A stretch of DNA of 64,000 nucleotides from Paragorgia papillata (taxonomy: Eukaryota; Cnidaria; Anthozoa; Scleralcyonacea; Coralliidae). A program made the translations under genes and the position numbers. The notes below the pieces were generated by a model. It searched no databases. It saw only the letters and a program-made list of their open reading frames with translations, and was not told the DNA's origin. This document shows positions 11,221-22,269 of the stretch, piece after piece; within the stretch, counting starts at the first letter, position 1; every line of letters begins with the position of its first letter. The DNA lies in NCBI GenBank assembly GCA_035771165.1, contig JAWNZC010000311.1:2665001-2729000 (forward strand). The letters run 5' to 3'.

Positions 11221-13704
11221 GTTAATAATGGTGTATAAGGTGTTGCCTCAATCATTACGTTATATTACTATGGAAGTAATGTTTGATCATGTATCCAAGG
11301 TCTCTTTTCCAGCATTAAATATATTGACTGTTCTTTTTGCAAAAAAATGTTTAATTGGTTAGAGAAAAACATATTGTATATATAATGTTAACTGTTATTT
11401 TTTTATTTGGTTCATTTTCTTTTATAGATCTTCTGGGTGTGGTGATAGAGGCAAAGATGTTGTCAAATATTGTTGTTGCTCCTGAAAAAATACAAAATTG
11501 TCTAAATGTGTCTGGGTCATAAATACTTAGGCTGGTTGTCAACTCTGAATTTGTGATGCATCTTCTGGCTAAAGCACCTGATCTCATCTTTCAAATCAGT
11601 TCCTAAAAACCCAAAATATAACACTATGCTGATACTGTATAGTCTAATGATCTATTGTTACAATAATAATTTATCTTATATGCATCCTTGCACTTTTTTG
11701 TTTGATGCCACAACTGACTTACTATGTTTTAATTCTTCTAACTGTTTTTTCATTTATACTAGTTTCTTCTTTTCAATATTTGAGTTTTATGTTTGGTTAG
11801 AGTTTGGGATAGCTGTAGTGGTTAAGATAGGAATGGGGTTTGGGGTAGAATTAGGGGTAAGGTTAGGATTATTGTGTAGGGTTCCGAATTGAGGTGGATT
11901 TAGGATTTAAGGTGGGGTTCGATCGGGTAAAGGTTTGAGGTGGGATTTAGAGTAGGGTTTGGGTTTTCTTGTAGCAAGTCTTTAGTTGTGTTAGAAGACT
12001 AGTCTCTTCTGTATTTATTTCGCCCATGCCATGTTTTATTCCAATTCGAGCTATTTTGCATTGTTTTTGTCTCCAGGAATTTCTCACTTCGTGCATGCCA
12101 ACAAGCGCTATTGCAAATATATTTACAAAGTTATTTACTCAGATATGATACCACAGTGCACTGCTTGAAAAGTATCCGTTTCGACTGTTTTGGGGCATGC
12201 CAACAACCATCGCAAAGAACGACTCGAAATTTTTTGAAGAAAAGAACTTTCCTTCTTGCTGTCTTTATTGCCATATACAGCACCCCTTCTCACTGTGGAA
12301 AGCAGCTGTGCAGCTGTTCACAAAAATAAGCAGGAATACAGCACATTTTATCAACACATTTCTCAAAACTACCTTTTCCCCGCCATTTTGTTTTAAAACC
12401 ATTGGCAATTACATGCCGACCGTTTGTTATTGTTTGAAAAGAGACTGGGCTTAGCGTTCAATCTGGCGCATGCGCAGACAAATTGCACTTATGCTTGTAA
12501 GATATCCTTTGCTTTCCGAAAGAACCATTTCTTGATCTATATTATTTGATCCACAGTCATGTCACTGTTGTCACTGTTACTGCTACGACTATTGGAACAT
12601 ATACTGCTGGAGTTGAACGAGTTCTATAGATCGTTTTGCAAGTACAATGATTTTCAAACTTCAAAGTGTATTAAACTTGTGATAAATGCAGGCACATTCG
12701 CTCCGTTCAAAAAGTCAATAAAAATACGAATATACAACCTGATGCGCTTGTGGATCATAATGTACAAATGGCGCTCGGTACCGAAACACTATTTAAAGTG
12801 TAGACGGTAGGTCCACGTATTCCTCCGATGCCCACTTCATTGCTTTTCCCGCGGAAATATATTGAAGTGTTGTTCAGTAATGAGTCCGTTGAGAAAAATA
12901 GCGATATAGTATTAAAACACTTCGCCACAACAGTTCAGTTGGAGCAACAAACGCACAATCAAATATGGCATCCTTTCGGCTCCTTCGCTGTTTTCCGGCA
13001 CATGTTCGGGCACATGACTTTCACGTAACTATTTGGCAATGTGTGCAACTGCTCTATATTAATACAGTAGGTTCAAAAACGTTCTTGAAACGCGAACTTA
13101 AATACCGAAAATAACTTTGAACTGCCATCTAGCTAAGCCTCAATAATTAATGAATGTTGCTAGTTCTCACAAGGTTGTTAGTTGAATCTCCATCTAGGTC
13201 CTTGGGATTTATTACAACTTCATGGTTTGAATTAATTGAACATGTACATGTACCGCATGCGAGATAGGCAGCATATTGTTGGTACGACAATCAGTGTGTT
13301 TCAATTTCATTTTTGTCTTGTTTGAAATATATTAAACTAGTGCATAAACGCTGTGAAGTCGTTACTCAAAATTGTCTTTATACCATTTATTACCCGTAAA
13401 ACCAGTTACAATATTTGATAAAAATTTCCTGTCATAGCTCGTTATTTTAAAATTTCTAAAACCAAAAAATCGTATGTTACTACCAAGTTACAGTACAGTC
13501 CCAGAACACTAATCATTGCACAAAAACCCTTAATATGATTTATTTTTAACAAAAACTTCTTCATATGCATGCCACTATATTTTTTTCTCAAAAATATGTC
13601 AGTCGTCTTTATCTGGTTGGAGGACTGGTAGCTGACGAGGTTAGACGTTTGGTGCTAAAAATAGAATTATAAATTAAACGAGGTTGGGACACGGAATACT
13701 TAAA
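11221..13704. other. No gene seen; G-rich degenerate repeat at 11,790-11,960
   Basis: The stretch 11,790-11,960 is a degenerate G-rich array of GGGGTT/GGGTTTGG/AGGTTAGG words, somewhat telomere-like but irregular. The rest holds only short open frames without recognisable features. Confidence 0.4.
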
Positions 13705-14625
13705 GGAATAGCCCGTTACTGGATGAGGGGACTGAGGAGAGGGCTTGAAATAATGCCTGTTTGCATTAATTGTAATATTTAAATATATATTAATTGTAAA
13801 ATTTTGCGCAAATTATTATTTCAATAATTCTCTTTGTATAAAATACAATTATAGTACAATTATAGGGAGTTAAAAGATTGCGAGTGGTCGCAAATCTATG
13901 GAAGGTATAATTTAATACTAACAGATATCTCCGCAGTGTCCGACGGTGTCTGCTCTCAAATATTTCTAAAACTGTCGACTGGAAATTTATAAAATTAGGT
14001 GTGTCGGTGTGAATGGTAGAGTAACCCAGTTTCTATCAATGGCAACGCATATTCATGAAAGGAACAGTAATGACAGCGCGTGTTCACCAAAATAAAACAG
14101 TTGTGATGATTATGTAACGGAAATATGTCTGCGGCGTCCCACGGTGTTCGCTTGCATATATTTTCAGAAATATTATGACTGACAGAGGCGATGTGAAAGC
14201 AAAGCGTCTCAAGGGGTTCGCTTTCAAAATCAAATTCAGGAACTTCCTAAATAAAATATATTCCAAACTCTTGCATGAAGATTTATAAAACATGAAAACT
14301 TAGTTGAATGGTATGGAAGCCGAGGAGGCTCACTCAGCATTTCATTTGTTCAAATCACAAAGCAAAATGCCGTTTAGACATTTATTGTGAAAATCTTTTT
14401 AGCCTTGTTTGAAAATTGGATTTGAAATTATTAATTTTACTTACTAATCCTTCTCTACTGACAGATTATTTCGGGCTGAGCGAATCACATTCGGCTTAAA
14501 TAATAATTAAAATCCCGCTCGTCAGCGAACGGGTTTGTCAAAACTAAAGAGCTCCACTGCAGGCGTTACTTTCAAGTCCTCTCCCCAGTCCCCTCTTCAA
14601 GTAACGCCTGCTACGCAGGCTATTA
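13705..14625. mobile_element. MITE with about 55-65-bp terminal inverted repeats
   Basis: The left arm (13,705-13,760) starts GGAATAGCCCGTTACT and contains GGGGACTGAGGAGAGG. The right arm (14,558-14,625) contains the complement CCTCTCCCCAGTCCCC and ends GCAGGCTATT. The right arm is longer because of an extra ACGCCTGCTACGCAGG hairpin. The interior has two related segments (about 13,925 and 14,115) with CTCCGCAGTGTCC/TCTGCGGCGTCCC. No transposase. Confidence 0.6.
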
Positions 14626-14699
14626 AAGAAACAATAGGGGGAAAATTCCAAAATATGAAGAAACATTTTTTATTACAATTTTGTAACAAATAAATTATT

Positions 14700-14946
14700 T
14701 AAGCTAAGCTAAGCTAAGCTAAGCTAATTGCTAAGCTAAGCTAAGCTAAGCTAAGCTAAGCAAAGCAAAGCAAAGCAAAGCAAAACAAAACAAAACAAAA
14801 CAAAACAAAACAAAACAAAACAAAACAAAACAAAACAAAACAAAACAAAACAAAACAAAACAAAACAAAACAAAACAAAACAAAACAACACAAAACAAAA
14901 CAAAACAAAACAAAACAAAACAAAACAAAACAAAACAGAACAAAAA
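14700..14946. repeat. Compound pentanucleotide microsatellite
   Basis: (AAGCT)n at 14,700-14,758 grades into (AAAGC)n and then a long (AAAAC)n array to about 14,940. The stepwise base changes show one repeat type evolving into the next. The long open frames read from it on the minus strand are an artefact of the 5-bp period. Confidence 0.95.
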
Positions 14947-15317
14947 CCGGTTAAACGGGTCTAAAAGGATAACATTCGTCCCGAATCTTGGACGAAGCCA
15001 AACACAAAAACGGCAGAGCCTTCTTTCCTATCCTATTCTAGCAAGAAAACAAATGAAAATAAGGCTCTACTTGCAGAGTAATACCCAGTACAAGATACCT
15101 AAAAATGTTAAAAAAAATTGTAATATATTTTCTAATAAAGATACATCTTATTTACCTGGCTTAAAAAAATTAAACTGGATGTTGACAAATTTAAAATTAT
15201 ACTTGAAATAACATTTAAAAAACGCGGACAATGATTGGTTAAAAATCGTGGGAACATGATTAGCTTTCGCACTGACGTGCACGACCAATCGCGGTTACAG
15301 TTTCGCCACTTTAAGGG

Positions 15318-15345
15318 ACCGGTCATTAATAATGGGAGGAGGTGT
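15318..15345 (+). repeat. Repeat end shared with 26,484-26,510
   Basis: GGACCGGTCATTAATAATGG followed by GAGG occurs here and in reverse at 26,484-26,510. Both are followed by GGTGGGTGAGAAA, a GAGACC block and C/G runs. This looks like the terminus of a dispersed element family; the other end was not identified. Confidence 0.5.
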
Positions 15346-15459
15346 GGTGGGTGGTGGGTGAGAAATTCCCACCATTTAACTTTTTCTTGAGACCACCTCC
15401 AACAGCAAGAATTATATTTTCAAGACGCCGGCCCGAACTCCATATCGAATATTTTAGCC

Positions 15460-15474
15460 CCCCCCCCCCCCCCC
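15460..15474 (+). repeat. C homopolymer run
   Basis: About 15 consecutive C, within the repeat that starts at 15,318. Comparable runs occur at about 2,430, 23,234, 26,430 and 63,650. Confidence 0.9.
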
Positions 15475-16169
15475 TATTTCATTCTTTACATGCAGGTTCT
15501 ATTTTTAATAAACATATTAAATTAGACTAAAAGACGTCTGTTAAAGAAGGTGAACTGTTTTCCGTCGTTATTAAAAGACTTGGAATTAAAATACTCATCC
15601 GGCCCTATCAGTCATCCATCACCAGTGATCACTTCGATTTGTTGTGAGCCTACGACGTTTTGACCAAAATTACCCCCCTTTGGCTTAAAATGATCCTGAA
15701 TGATCCCTACAACCCCATGAAGTTAGCTGCCAATTCGCCACCTGCCAATTCACTGCCAATTAAGATAGCTGCCAATTCGGCACGACAATGTTTCGCAATG
15801 GTGCTCCCAGGGGGGGGGGGGGGGGGTCGAGCATTAGTCTCGCTTCGCAGACTAATGTTTCGACGGTCTTTTAACTCGTTCAATCCAACTTTAACACAAA
15901 ATAATCATTTACAGTCGATAATTTAGGACATTTACTTTCGTACAAACTACATTTCTTCAAGTAAAATTATGTTTTAAGAATGTTAGGCTTTAATATCATT
16001 CTCTCCATATTAAACCAATTAAGACTTAAAAACAAACAAGCCGCGCTCCATCTAAATAATTTTCTGCTTGGGACATAGTGAATCCAAATATACCGTTCGA
16101 TTTCTTATACAATTCTGCGTCTAGCGATATTAAATATGAGATTTCATTTATTTTTCTAAATTTTCTGAA

Positions 16170-16702
16170 CATCTATTTTGTAACGCGCTCTTGCTGACTC
16201 AGATCAAATGACACTTTGATTTTCAAACAAAATATTTTCTGATCGGTACACGGAGATTCCGTAAACGGCGTTAGATTCCTTGTTAAATTCTGCATAGCGC
16301 AGTTTACGAAACGAATGTTCGATTGTAAACAAAGTAATTTATTTATATTTTTTAGTATGACCGTCACTTAGCGCGCGTTTACTGACTCAGATCAAATGAC
16401 ACATTGATTTGCCAACAAAATATTTTCTGCTCAGTAGAAGGAGATTCTGTAAACGGCATTAGATTCCTTGTTAAATTCTGCATAGCGCAGTTTACGAAAC
16501 GAATGTTCGATTGTAAACAAAGTAATTAATTTATATTTTTTAGTATGACCGTCACTTAGCGCGCGTTTACTGACTCAGATCAAATGACACATTGATTTGC
16601 CAACAAAATATTTTCTGCTCAGTAGAAGGAGATTCTGTAAACGGCATTAGATTCCTTGTTAAATTCTGCATAGGACAGTTTAGGAAACGAATGTTAAACT
16701 GT
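16170..16702 (+). repeat. 188-bp tandem units of the fold-back arm
   Basis: Units start at about 16,170, 16,358 and 16,546 (spacing 188 bp); the third is interrupted by the LINE and resumes at 22,277, and the next starts at 22,309. Each contains a TGACTCAGATCAAATGACA block and an ATTCCTTGTTAAATTC block. The unit count differs between the two arms, so the array has changed since the arms formed. Confidence 0.85.
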
Positions 16703-16760
16703 GAACACGGACTGGACTCGTCTCGAAGGAATGTTTTGGTACTCCTCGTTGATATAAATC

Positions 16761-17336
16761 ATGAAAATCTTTGTGAAGGGTCAAGAAGGTAAAGTTATCA
16801 CTCTCGTAATCGAACCTACGGAAACGATTGTGAACCTGAAGGCCAAAATCCAAGACTTAGAAGGAACTCCGCCTGATCAACAGCGACTAACCTTCGACGA
16901 TAAACCACTGAAAGATGACCAAACACTAGAAGACTACGAAATCCAAAGTGAATCCTCTGTCTGGTTAGATGCGAACTCATCTAACACAGACACACCTAGT
17001 ATATCGCTTGGGGAAGATTTGAGGATATCGGCGAAAGGAAACCTAAAATGGTACGGAGATTTTGAAGGGCTATGTGGCCTTGTGAATAGATTGAAACTAC
17101 CTCATACAAAGTGGACATCTCCTGGAGGTGGATCTAAGGTCTACGAAAGTGATGATTTATCCATCCGTTGGTACTCTACAAACGGGACATTAACTAGTAA
17201 AGGAGAAAAGGCCGATGAGATGAAGGCTAAACTGTTATCAATCATTGAAAATGAAAACTTTAAAAAAAACATATTAAATTTATCAAGGGAAGACGATGAA
17301 GAAATGCAAATGAAGAAGAATAGCACTGCTCCTTAG
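16761..17336 (+). CDS. LINE ORF1 N-terminal part: ubiquitin-like domain plus unknown domain
   Basis: Residues 1-69 align without gaps to ubiquitin; by hand I count about 43 identities, including the KAKIQD and PPDQQRL blocks. Lysines at ubiquitin positions 6, 11, 27, 29 and 48 are kept, but 63 is Ser and 33 is Leu. The Ile44 patch is changed (L8 to Gln, I44 to Thr, V70 to Asp). There is no C-terminal Gly-Gly, so conjugation is not expected. Residues 85-165 form a second domain ([28 protein letters not shown]) that I do not recognise, with a predicted alpha/beta pattern. The frame stops at TAG 17,334-17,336; the next part of ORF1 is open in the -1 frame from 17,324. That could be a mutation or a programmed shift. 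Confidence 0.8.
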   Translation: MKIFVKGQEGKVITLVIEPTETIVNLKAKIQDLEGTPPDQQRLTFDDKPLKDDQTLEDYEIQSESSVWLDANSSNTDTPSISLGEDLRISAKGNLKWYGDFEGLCGLVNRLKLPHTKWTSPGGGSKVYESDDLSIRWYSTNGTLTSKGEKADEMKAKLLSIIENENFKKNILNLSREDDEEMQMKKNSTAP

Positions 17337-18007
17337 GAACACGACCCGTCTACACCGATGATTCTTTTGATGAATTTAAATATCAAATGAGGAAGTCTAC
17401 CGAGAGCATCGAACTTAAAATAGAAGCTCTCCCTACTGAGATTAATAACCTGAAGGACGAAAAACTGAATACTACATCGGTACTAGAAGACGTCGTTTCG
17501 GAATTGAGAAAAGAGAATTCGAGACTAACCAAAGAAAATGAAGACTTACGAGTAACGAACTTGAATAGATTTCTTATCATGTCTGACCTAAACACAAAGG
17601 TCAAAGACTTAGAACAAGAGAAAAACAGTCTGGTTACCGCCCTCAAGCTTCAACAAGCTGAGTTCAAACAAAGTCGTATTAATCGAAGTAAATTAGAGAT
17701 ATGGCAAACAGTGCCAACAACCGGTAAAAATCATCAAGAAAGTAAACGAGCGACGCAAACACCAATTAGTCCTGATATTGAAACAAATAACAGATATGAG
17801 ATCTTAAGTGACAGGGAAGACAGGGAAGAGAATGGAACGGTCTCAGAGGAGTCTCCTGAAGAGCAAACTGATAACCAGAAGAAAAAGATCCGGGTATCAA
17901 GGAGTAAAAATATGCATAAAGTCGTTAATAAAGAGAGTGGAGAGTTGTCACGCGACATATATCCCAATGTCAAATCGAACATCAAATCGAAAAGAATCAA
18001 CAACTGA
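17324..18007 (+). pseudogene. LINE ORF1 coiled-coil segment
   Basis: Open from 17,324 in the -1 frame relative to the ubiquitin-like ORF, with the first ATG at 17,387. Leucine/isoleucine heptads run through about residues 5-90 (IELKIEALPTEINNL, VVSELRKENSRLTKEN, MSDLNTKVKDLEQEKN), a coiled coil typical of LINE ORF1 trimerisation. A charged, low-complexity, lysine-rich tail follows. It ends in TGA at 18,005-18,007, overlapping the ATG of the next segment as TGATG. Whether this overlap is used for reinitiation or reflects a frameshift cannot be told from one copy. Confidence 0.65.
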
Positions 18008-18960
18008 TGAAAAATCTACATAACGACAAAGGAGAAGGCTTAAGTGATCTATCCAATGATCAACAACATCAACCATCGAAAACTGCTATAATCATTATTG
18101 GAGATTCAGATCAATTATCAAAAACATCAATCCAAGAACATTGTCAAAGAAGAACTGAAGTGAATAAACATACCTTTCCGGGTAAAACTGCGGAAGAGAT
18201 CACAAAAGAAGTCGACTTATTAAATCTCCCTTCAACCACGTCACACGTAATTATTCATGCTGGTACAAACAATCTCTCTACGGACACCGCCAAACAATGT
18301 GCTTCAAAAATCGAGGGACTTGACGTCAGCGTTAAAGCCAGTGCCCAAATTCAAAAATTGGTGTATCAAGCCTTACCATAAGACAAGACATTGACGTGGT
18401 ACAAAAAAATACAAGAAGTAAATGGAGAGATCAAAAAGATATGATCAAAAAGATATGTGCAAAACATGGGTTTTCTAATATAGACAACTCAGCATTATAC
18501 AATACCCTTGTTGCTATGCGTGTTTTCATTGGTTGTTGCCCATGATCTATTAGAGGACAGACGCATGGTCACGTCAGATCACGTCAGCTGACTTGTTTTT
18601 TTCTTTCTTCATGCCCCAAACAAAACCCGACAGGATTTTTTAAAAAACCTTTTAAGTTTTTGTATTGTATAAGACAAATAGATTCCATTTTTTTGTTGTC
18701 TGTTCAGTTATAGATGCACAGAAGACGTCACAACGTGGTAAGAACATCAGTGACCCACTCGACTGCGTCTCGTGGGCCACTTTTTTGTTCTTACCACGTT
18801 GTGACGTCATCTGTGCATCTATAACTGAACAGACAACGGCAAAATGGAATCTATTTGTTAAATAGATAATACAGCTCTAAATGGCAGCAAACTTCACCTA
18901 AACACCAAAGAGGTTCGGCTCTTTTGGCTGTGAAATTTATCAAATTTCTCCAAGGAGGTA
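18007..18960 (+). pseudogene. LINE ORF1 SGNH/GDSL-type esterase segment
   Basis: Begins in the third frame. Contains IIIIGDS (block I with the nucleophile Ser region) and VIIHAGTNNL (block III, the Gly-x-Asn oxyanion element), then about 70 codons later SSLTIRQDID and NGEIKKICAKHGF. A frameshift occurs at the run of A near 18,400. The coding sequence is then cut by a 365-bp MITE at 18,505-18,869 and resumes with GSKLHLNTKEVRLF, which supplies the late His of block V. Esterase domains are known from ORF1 of CR1-like LINEs, where they are thought to act on lipids or membranes. Confidence 0.7.
18505..18869. mobile_element. Hairpin MITE, GACGTC family, copy 2, inside the LINE
   Basis: TA flanks both ends (18,503-18,504 and 18,870-18,871), and removing the segment restores the esterase reading frame, so the ends are well supported. 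The core hairpin spans 18,674-18,858: arms with AATAGATTCCAT, GACGTCACAACGTGG and TAAGAAC blocks around a loop containing CACTCGACTGCGTCTCGTGG. It is the same family as the hairpin at 522-699. Confidence 0.75.
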
Positions 18961-18976
18961 AATCGTCAGTATCGCC

Positions 18977-21900
18977 ATGGCAGCAAACACAGGAGGATTT
19001 TCAGATGTCGGCCCTATACAAACTAGGGGACCTACTGAAGATGATATCCCCACCAGGTAGGAGAACCCGGAGAAGGACCCGCTAAACTCATCGCGGCGTG
19101 AGCCGGCATCAGGTATTTGCAACTCTGCACTGCAAGGGCTTTAGGGTTGCTAGTCTGAATATTAATAGTTTACTAAAACATATCGACGAAATTCGATTTA
19201 TTTTAACAAATTCACCCCTCGATATTTTAGCCATAAATTAATCTAAAATTGACGATCTAATACCTGATTCTGAAATACATATATTAGGATATAACTTAAT
19301 TCGAAAAGATCGGAATAGAGCCGGAGGCGGTGTGGTCGTTTATATTCGTGATTCTGTCTCATACGTGAGAGGCGAGACCTAATTTCCGATCTCCTGAGAT
19401 GGTTTGTGTTGAAGTTAACAAGCTACATAGTAAGTAATTTTTAATAAGTGCGTGGTCCAGACCACCAAATCTGACATGGCTCTGTTTGATGAATGTGATT
19501 TATTTTTCCGTAATATGACTCAGAAGACAAAGAACTGTTGGTTGTGGGTGATCTAAACTGTGACGTTATCAAGGCATCCCCAGATCCCTACACACGAAAA
19601 CTGCAATTCCTATGTTCGCTTTACCCAATCGATCAGTTAATAAATTAACCTACGAGAGTGACGGGAGCATCGGCTACCTTAATTGATTTAATTCTCGCAA
19701 ATAAACCAGAGAATATATCCAGCTCTGGGGTTATTCATCTTGGAATTTCTGACCACAGCTTGATTTATGCAGTAAGAAAATATACGCTGCAGAAGTCTAG
19801 ACAGATTTCGAGAGAGGTCCGAGACTTCAAGAATTTCTCTGAAAACAATTTCATTGCCGACATATCGCAGGTATAGCATGGGATATGGTTTACCAATTTG
19901 ATAACCCTAATGTATGCTGGCAGGTTTGGAAATCCCTTTTTCTCGAAACACTTGATAGACACGCTCCTCTTCGACAGAAAAGGATAAGACGAAAATCAGT
20001 CCCTTGGATTACACCAAAGATCAAGCAGTTAATGAGAAACAGGGATTTCCAAAAAAAGCAAGCAATAAAACACGCTTCCCAAACCCATTGGGAAATGTAT
20101 CAGGCGGAGCGCAATAAAGTTAACATAGAAATGCGTAATACAAAATCCAAATTCTTTTGCGATAAAATTAGAGATTGTTCATATTCTAAAGATTTAAAAA
20201 AAAGCTGGTCGTTAATTTGATACTCTTTTGGGTAAAAACTTCAGTAAATCGACCAACGTTAGCGAACTTTTTATCAATGATATGGTAATTTCAGATGATA
20301 AACTTATTGCAGAATCTTTTAACGATTATTTTATCAATATTGGACCTAAGCTGGCTGCTGAATCAAATAATGAACCAATTGATGACGACTCAATAACTGA
20401 TGAATGTGTAAGTAGCAATTTTTTGAATGCACGCTTTAATTTTTCTGAGATAGCCGTAAGGAACATCATTTCTATTTTACAGAAGTTGAAAGTTTCAAAA
20501 GCAACAGGTATAGATAAAATACCTGCTAAAATCCTTAAGATGTCTTCGAATATAATTGCGCCATCATTAACAGCTATTTTCAACCTATCCCTTAATACGG
20601 GCAAAAATGTTGTCGAATGGAAACAAGCCCGGGTATCGCCAATCTACAAATCTGATGATAGACGAAAATGTGAAAACTATCGCCCTATCTCCATATTACC
20701 GGTAATAAGTAAAGTATTTGAAAAATAAGTCTTCGGTCAGATATATAAATATTTGATCGGAAACTCAATGCTATCGAATTTTCAATCGGGCTTTCGCCCA
20801 AAACACTCAACCATATCAGCACTCATTCAAATGTGTGATGAATGGTTTGAAAAAATGGATGATGGTCAATTAACAGGCGTCGTTCTTCTTGACATTCGGA
20901 AAGATTTTGACGCGATAAACCACAAAATTCTGTTAAAAAAGATGAATGACCAATTTGGAATATCTGGTTTCGGACTTAAATGGTTTGAATCTCACCTAAC
21001 AAATAGAGAACAAGTGTGTTCTGTTAATGGCCAAACATCGTCATCTAAGAAAATAATATGTGGAGTCCCACAGGGCTCAATTTTGGATCCCTTAATGTTT
21101 TTATTGTACATAAACGATATGCCAGATTATCTTAAAAGTACGACTCCGTGCCTATATGCAGACGACACTGAAATTTTTGCATCTTCTTATGATTTCACTG
21201 AGGTTATCGGAAAACTAAACTCTGACCTCAATAATATTTACAACTGGCTTTCTAAAAACAAACTGTAACATCATCCAACTAAGACAAAGCTTATGTTTAT
21301 TGGGTCATCATACAATTTGAATATTAAAGTTGGTGATAGTTCAGTTCTGTTAAATAACGTACCAATTCCCCGAACTGGTTCATATAAATGCTTGTTCGTC
21401 GAGATAGATGAAAGACTTAGTTGGGACAAACACATTGAGATGATATGTAAAAAGGCAAGTGCGGGTATATGTGGGGCTATATTAGACGAGCAAAGCCCTA
21501 TGTCCCTGCCAATACGCTACAAACTATTTATAAAGCCTTTGTTCAACCTTATTTTGACTACTGTTCCCCTCTCTGGGATAACTGTGGCAAAACACTCAAG
21601 GATAGACTTCAAAAATTTCAGTCTCGTGCTGCAAGGGTTATTACAGGAGCCAGTTACGATATCAAGTCAGTCGATGTTCTTGACACTCTGTTGTGGGAAA
21701 CACTTGATGTAAACGCTATTACAGTAAATCAGTTCTCATGTACAAAATATTGAATGACCACACTGCTCCAAATCTAAAAGAATCCTTCCTTAAAAGAAGT
21801 GTTTTTCAGAACACTTATAATCTTAGAAACAATGATACAGACCTAGCACTACTAAAGCCCAAAACAGAATTCTTGAAAAGAAGCTTTAAATATAGCGGTG

Positions 21901-21983
21901 CCATGCTGTGGAATAACTTATCCTCAGAAGCCAAATCGTCCGAGACGCTTCAATCTTTTAAAAGACATATACGCCCACTTTAG
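18977..21983 (+). pseudogene. LINE ORF2: endonuclease-like region and reverse transcriptase
   Basis: From ATG 18,977. A segment beginning RVASLNINSLLKH (about 19,141) and containing ILGYNLIRKDRNRAGGGV matches the N-terminal part of apurinic endonucleases of LINEs; it holds at least one stop and a frameshift near 19,380. Reverse transcriptase follows (20,228-21,753): SKATGIDKIPAKILK, FQSGFRPKHST, a DIRKDFDAI block where the usual DLSKAFD is altered, GVPQGSILDP, and YADDTEIF with the catalytic YADD. The C-terminal LWNNLSSEAKSSETLQSFK ends at 21,983. Frameshifts at about 20,220, 20,727, 21,268 and 21,470 break it. RT resembles the jockey/CR1 superfamily. Confidence 0.75.
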
Positions 21984-22220
21984 GCCACGATGCTGGGTCA
22001 CGCCTAAGAATTTTTATTTATGTATATATATTAGTAAGAACTTATAAAAACCTGTAAACTATAATGTACAGTTACATCTTTCTCTCCATTTTAATATTCC
22101 TTTGTATCTATGTATACTTTTCATTTGTTTTTAAAATTTCCAAAAATGTATTCATATTTAGTGTGACGCCCCTCATTGAAATCAGCTTTTGTTGTTGAGG
22201 CCAGCGTGTTTAAATAAAGT

Positions 22221-22222
<2 letters not shown>

Positions 22223-22252
<30 letters not shown>

Positions 22253-22269
22253 CATACACACATACATAC
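22223..22269 (+). repeat. (TACA)n tail of the LINE
   Basis: A tetranucleotide array directly after the AATAAAG of the LINE 3' UTR and directly before the right copy of AAACTGT. Microsatellite tails are normal for this LINE group. Confidence 0.85.

Larger units (their letters stand above)
16703..22269 (+). mobile_element. Full-length non-LTR retrotransposon (jockey/CR1-type) with ubiquitin-like ORF1
   Basis: Flanked by the 7-bp target duplication AAACTGT (16,696-16,702 and 22,270-22,276) inside a repeat unit whose uninterrupted version is known from neighbouring units, so both boundaries are firm. Order: short 5' UTR (58 bp); ubiquitin-like ORF; coiled coil; SGNH-type esterase; an endonuclease-like N-terminal part of ORF2; reverse transcriptase; 3' UTR; a (TACA)n tail. 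Several frameshifts make this copy inactive. Because the 5' boundary lies only 58 bp before the ubiquitin-like ATG, that domain belongs to the element and is not a neighbouring host gene. Clade assignment is by resemblance of the RT. Confidence 0.85.

Noticed and set aside
11790..11960. Interstitial telomere
   Set aside because: G-rich words are irregular and do not form consecutive hexamers.
14746..14943. Long minus-strand frames of Phe/Cys/Val/Leu repeats
   Set aside because: They are the translation of an (AAAAC)n microsatellite; a 5-bp period keeps several frames open without meaning.
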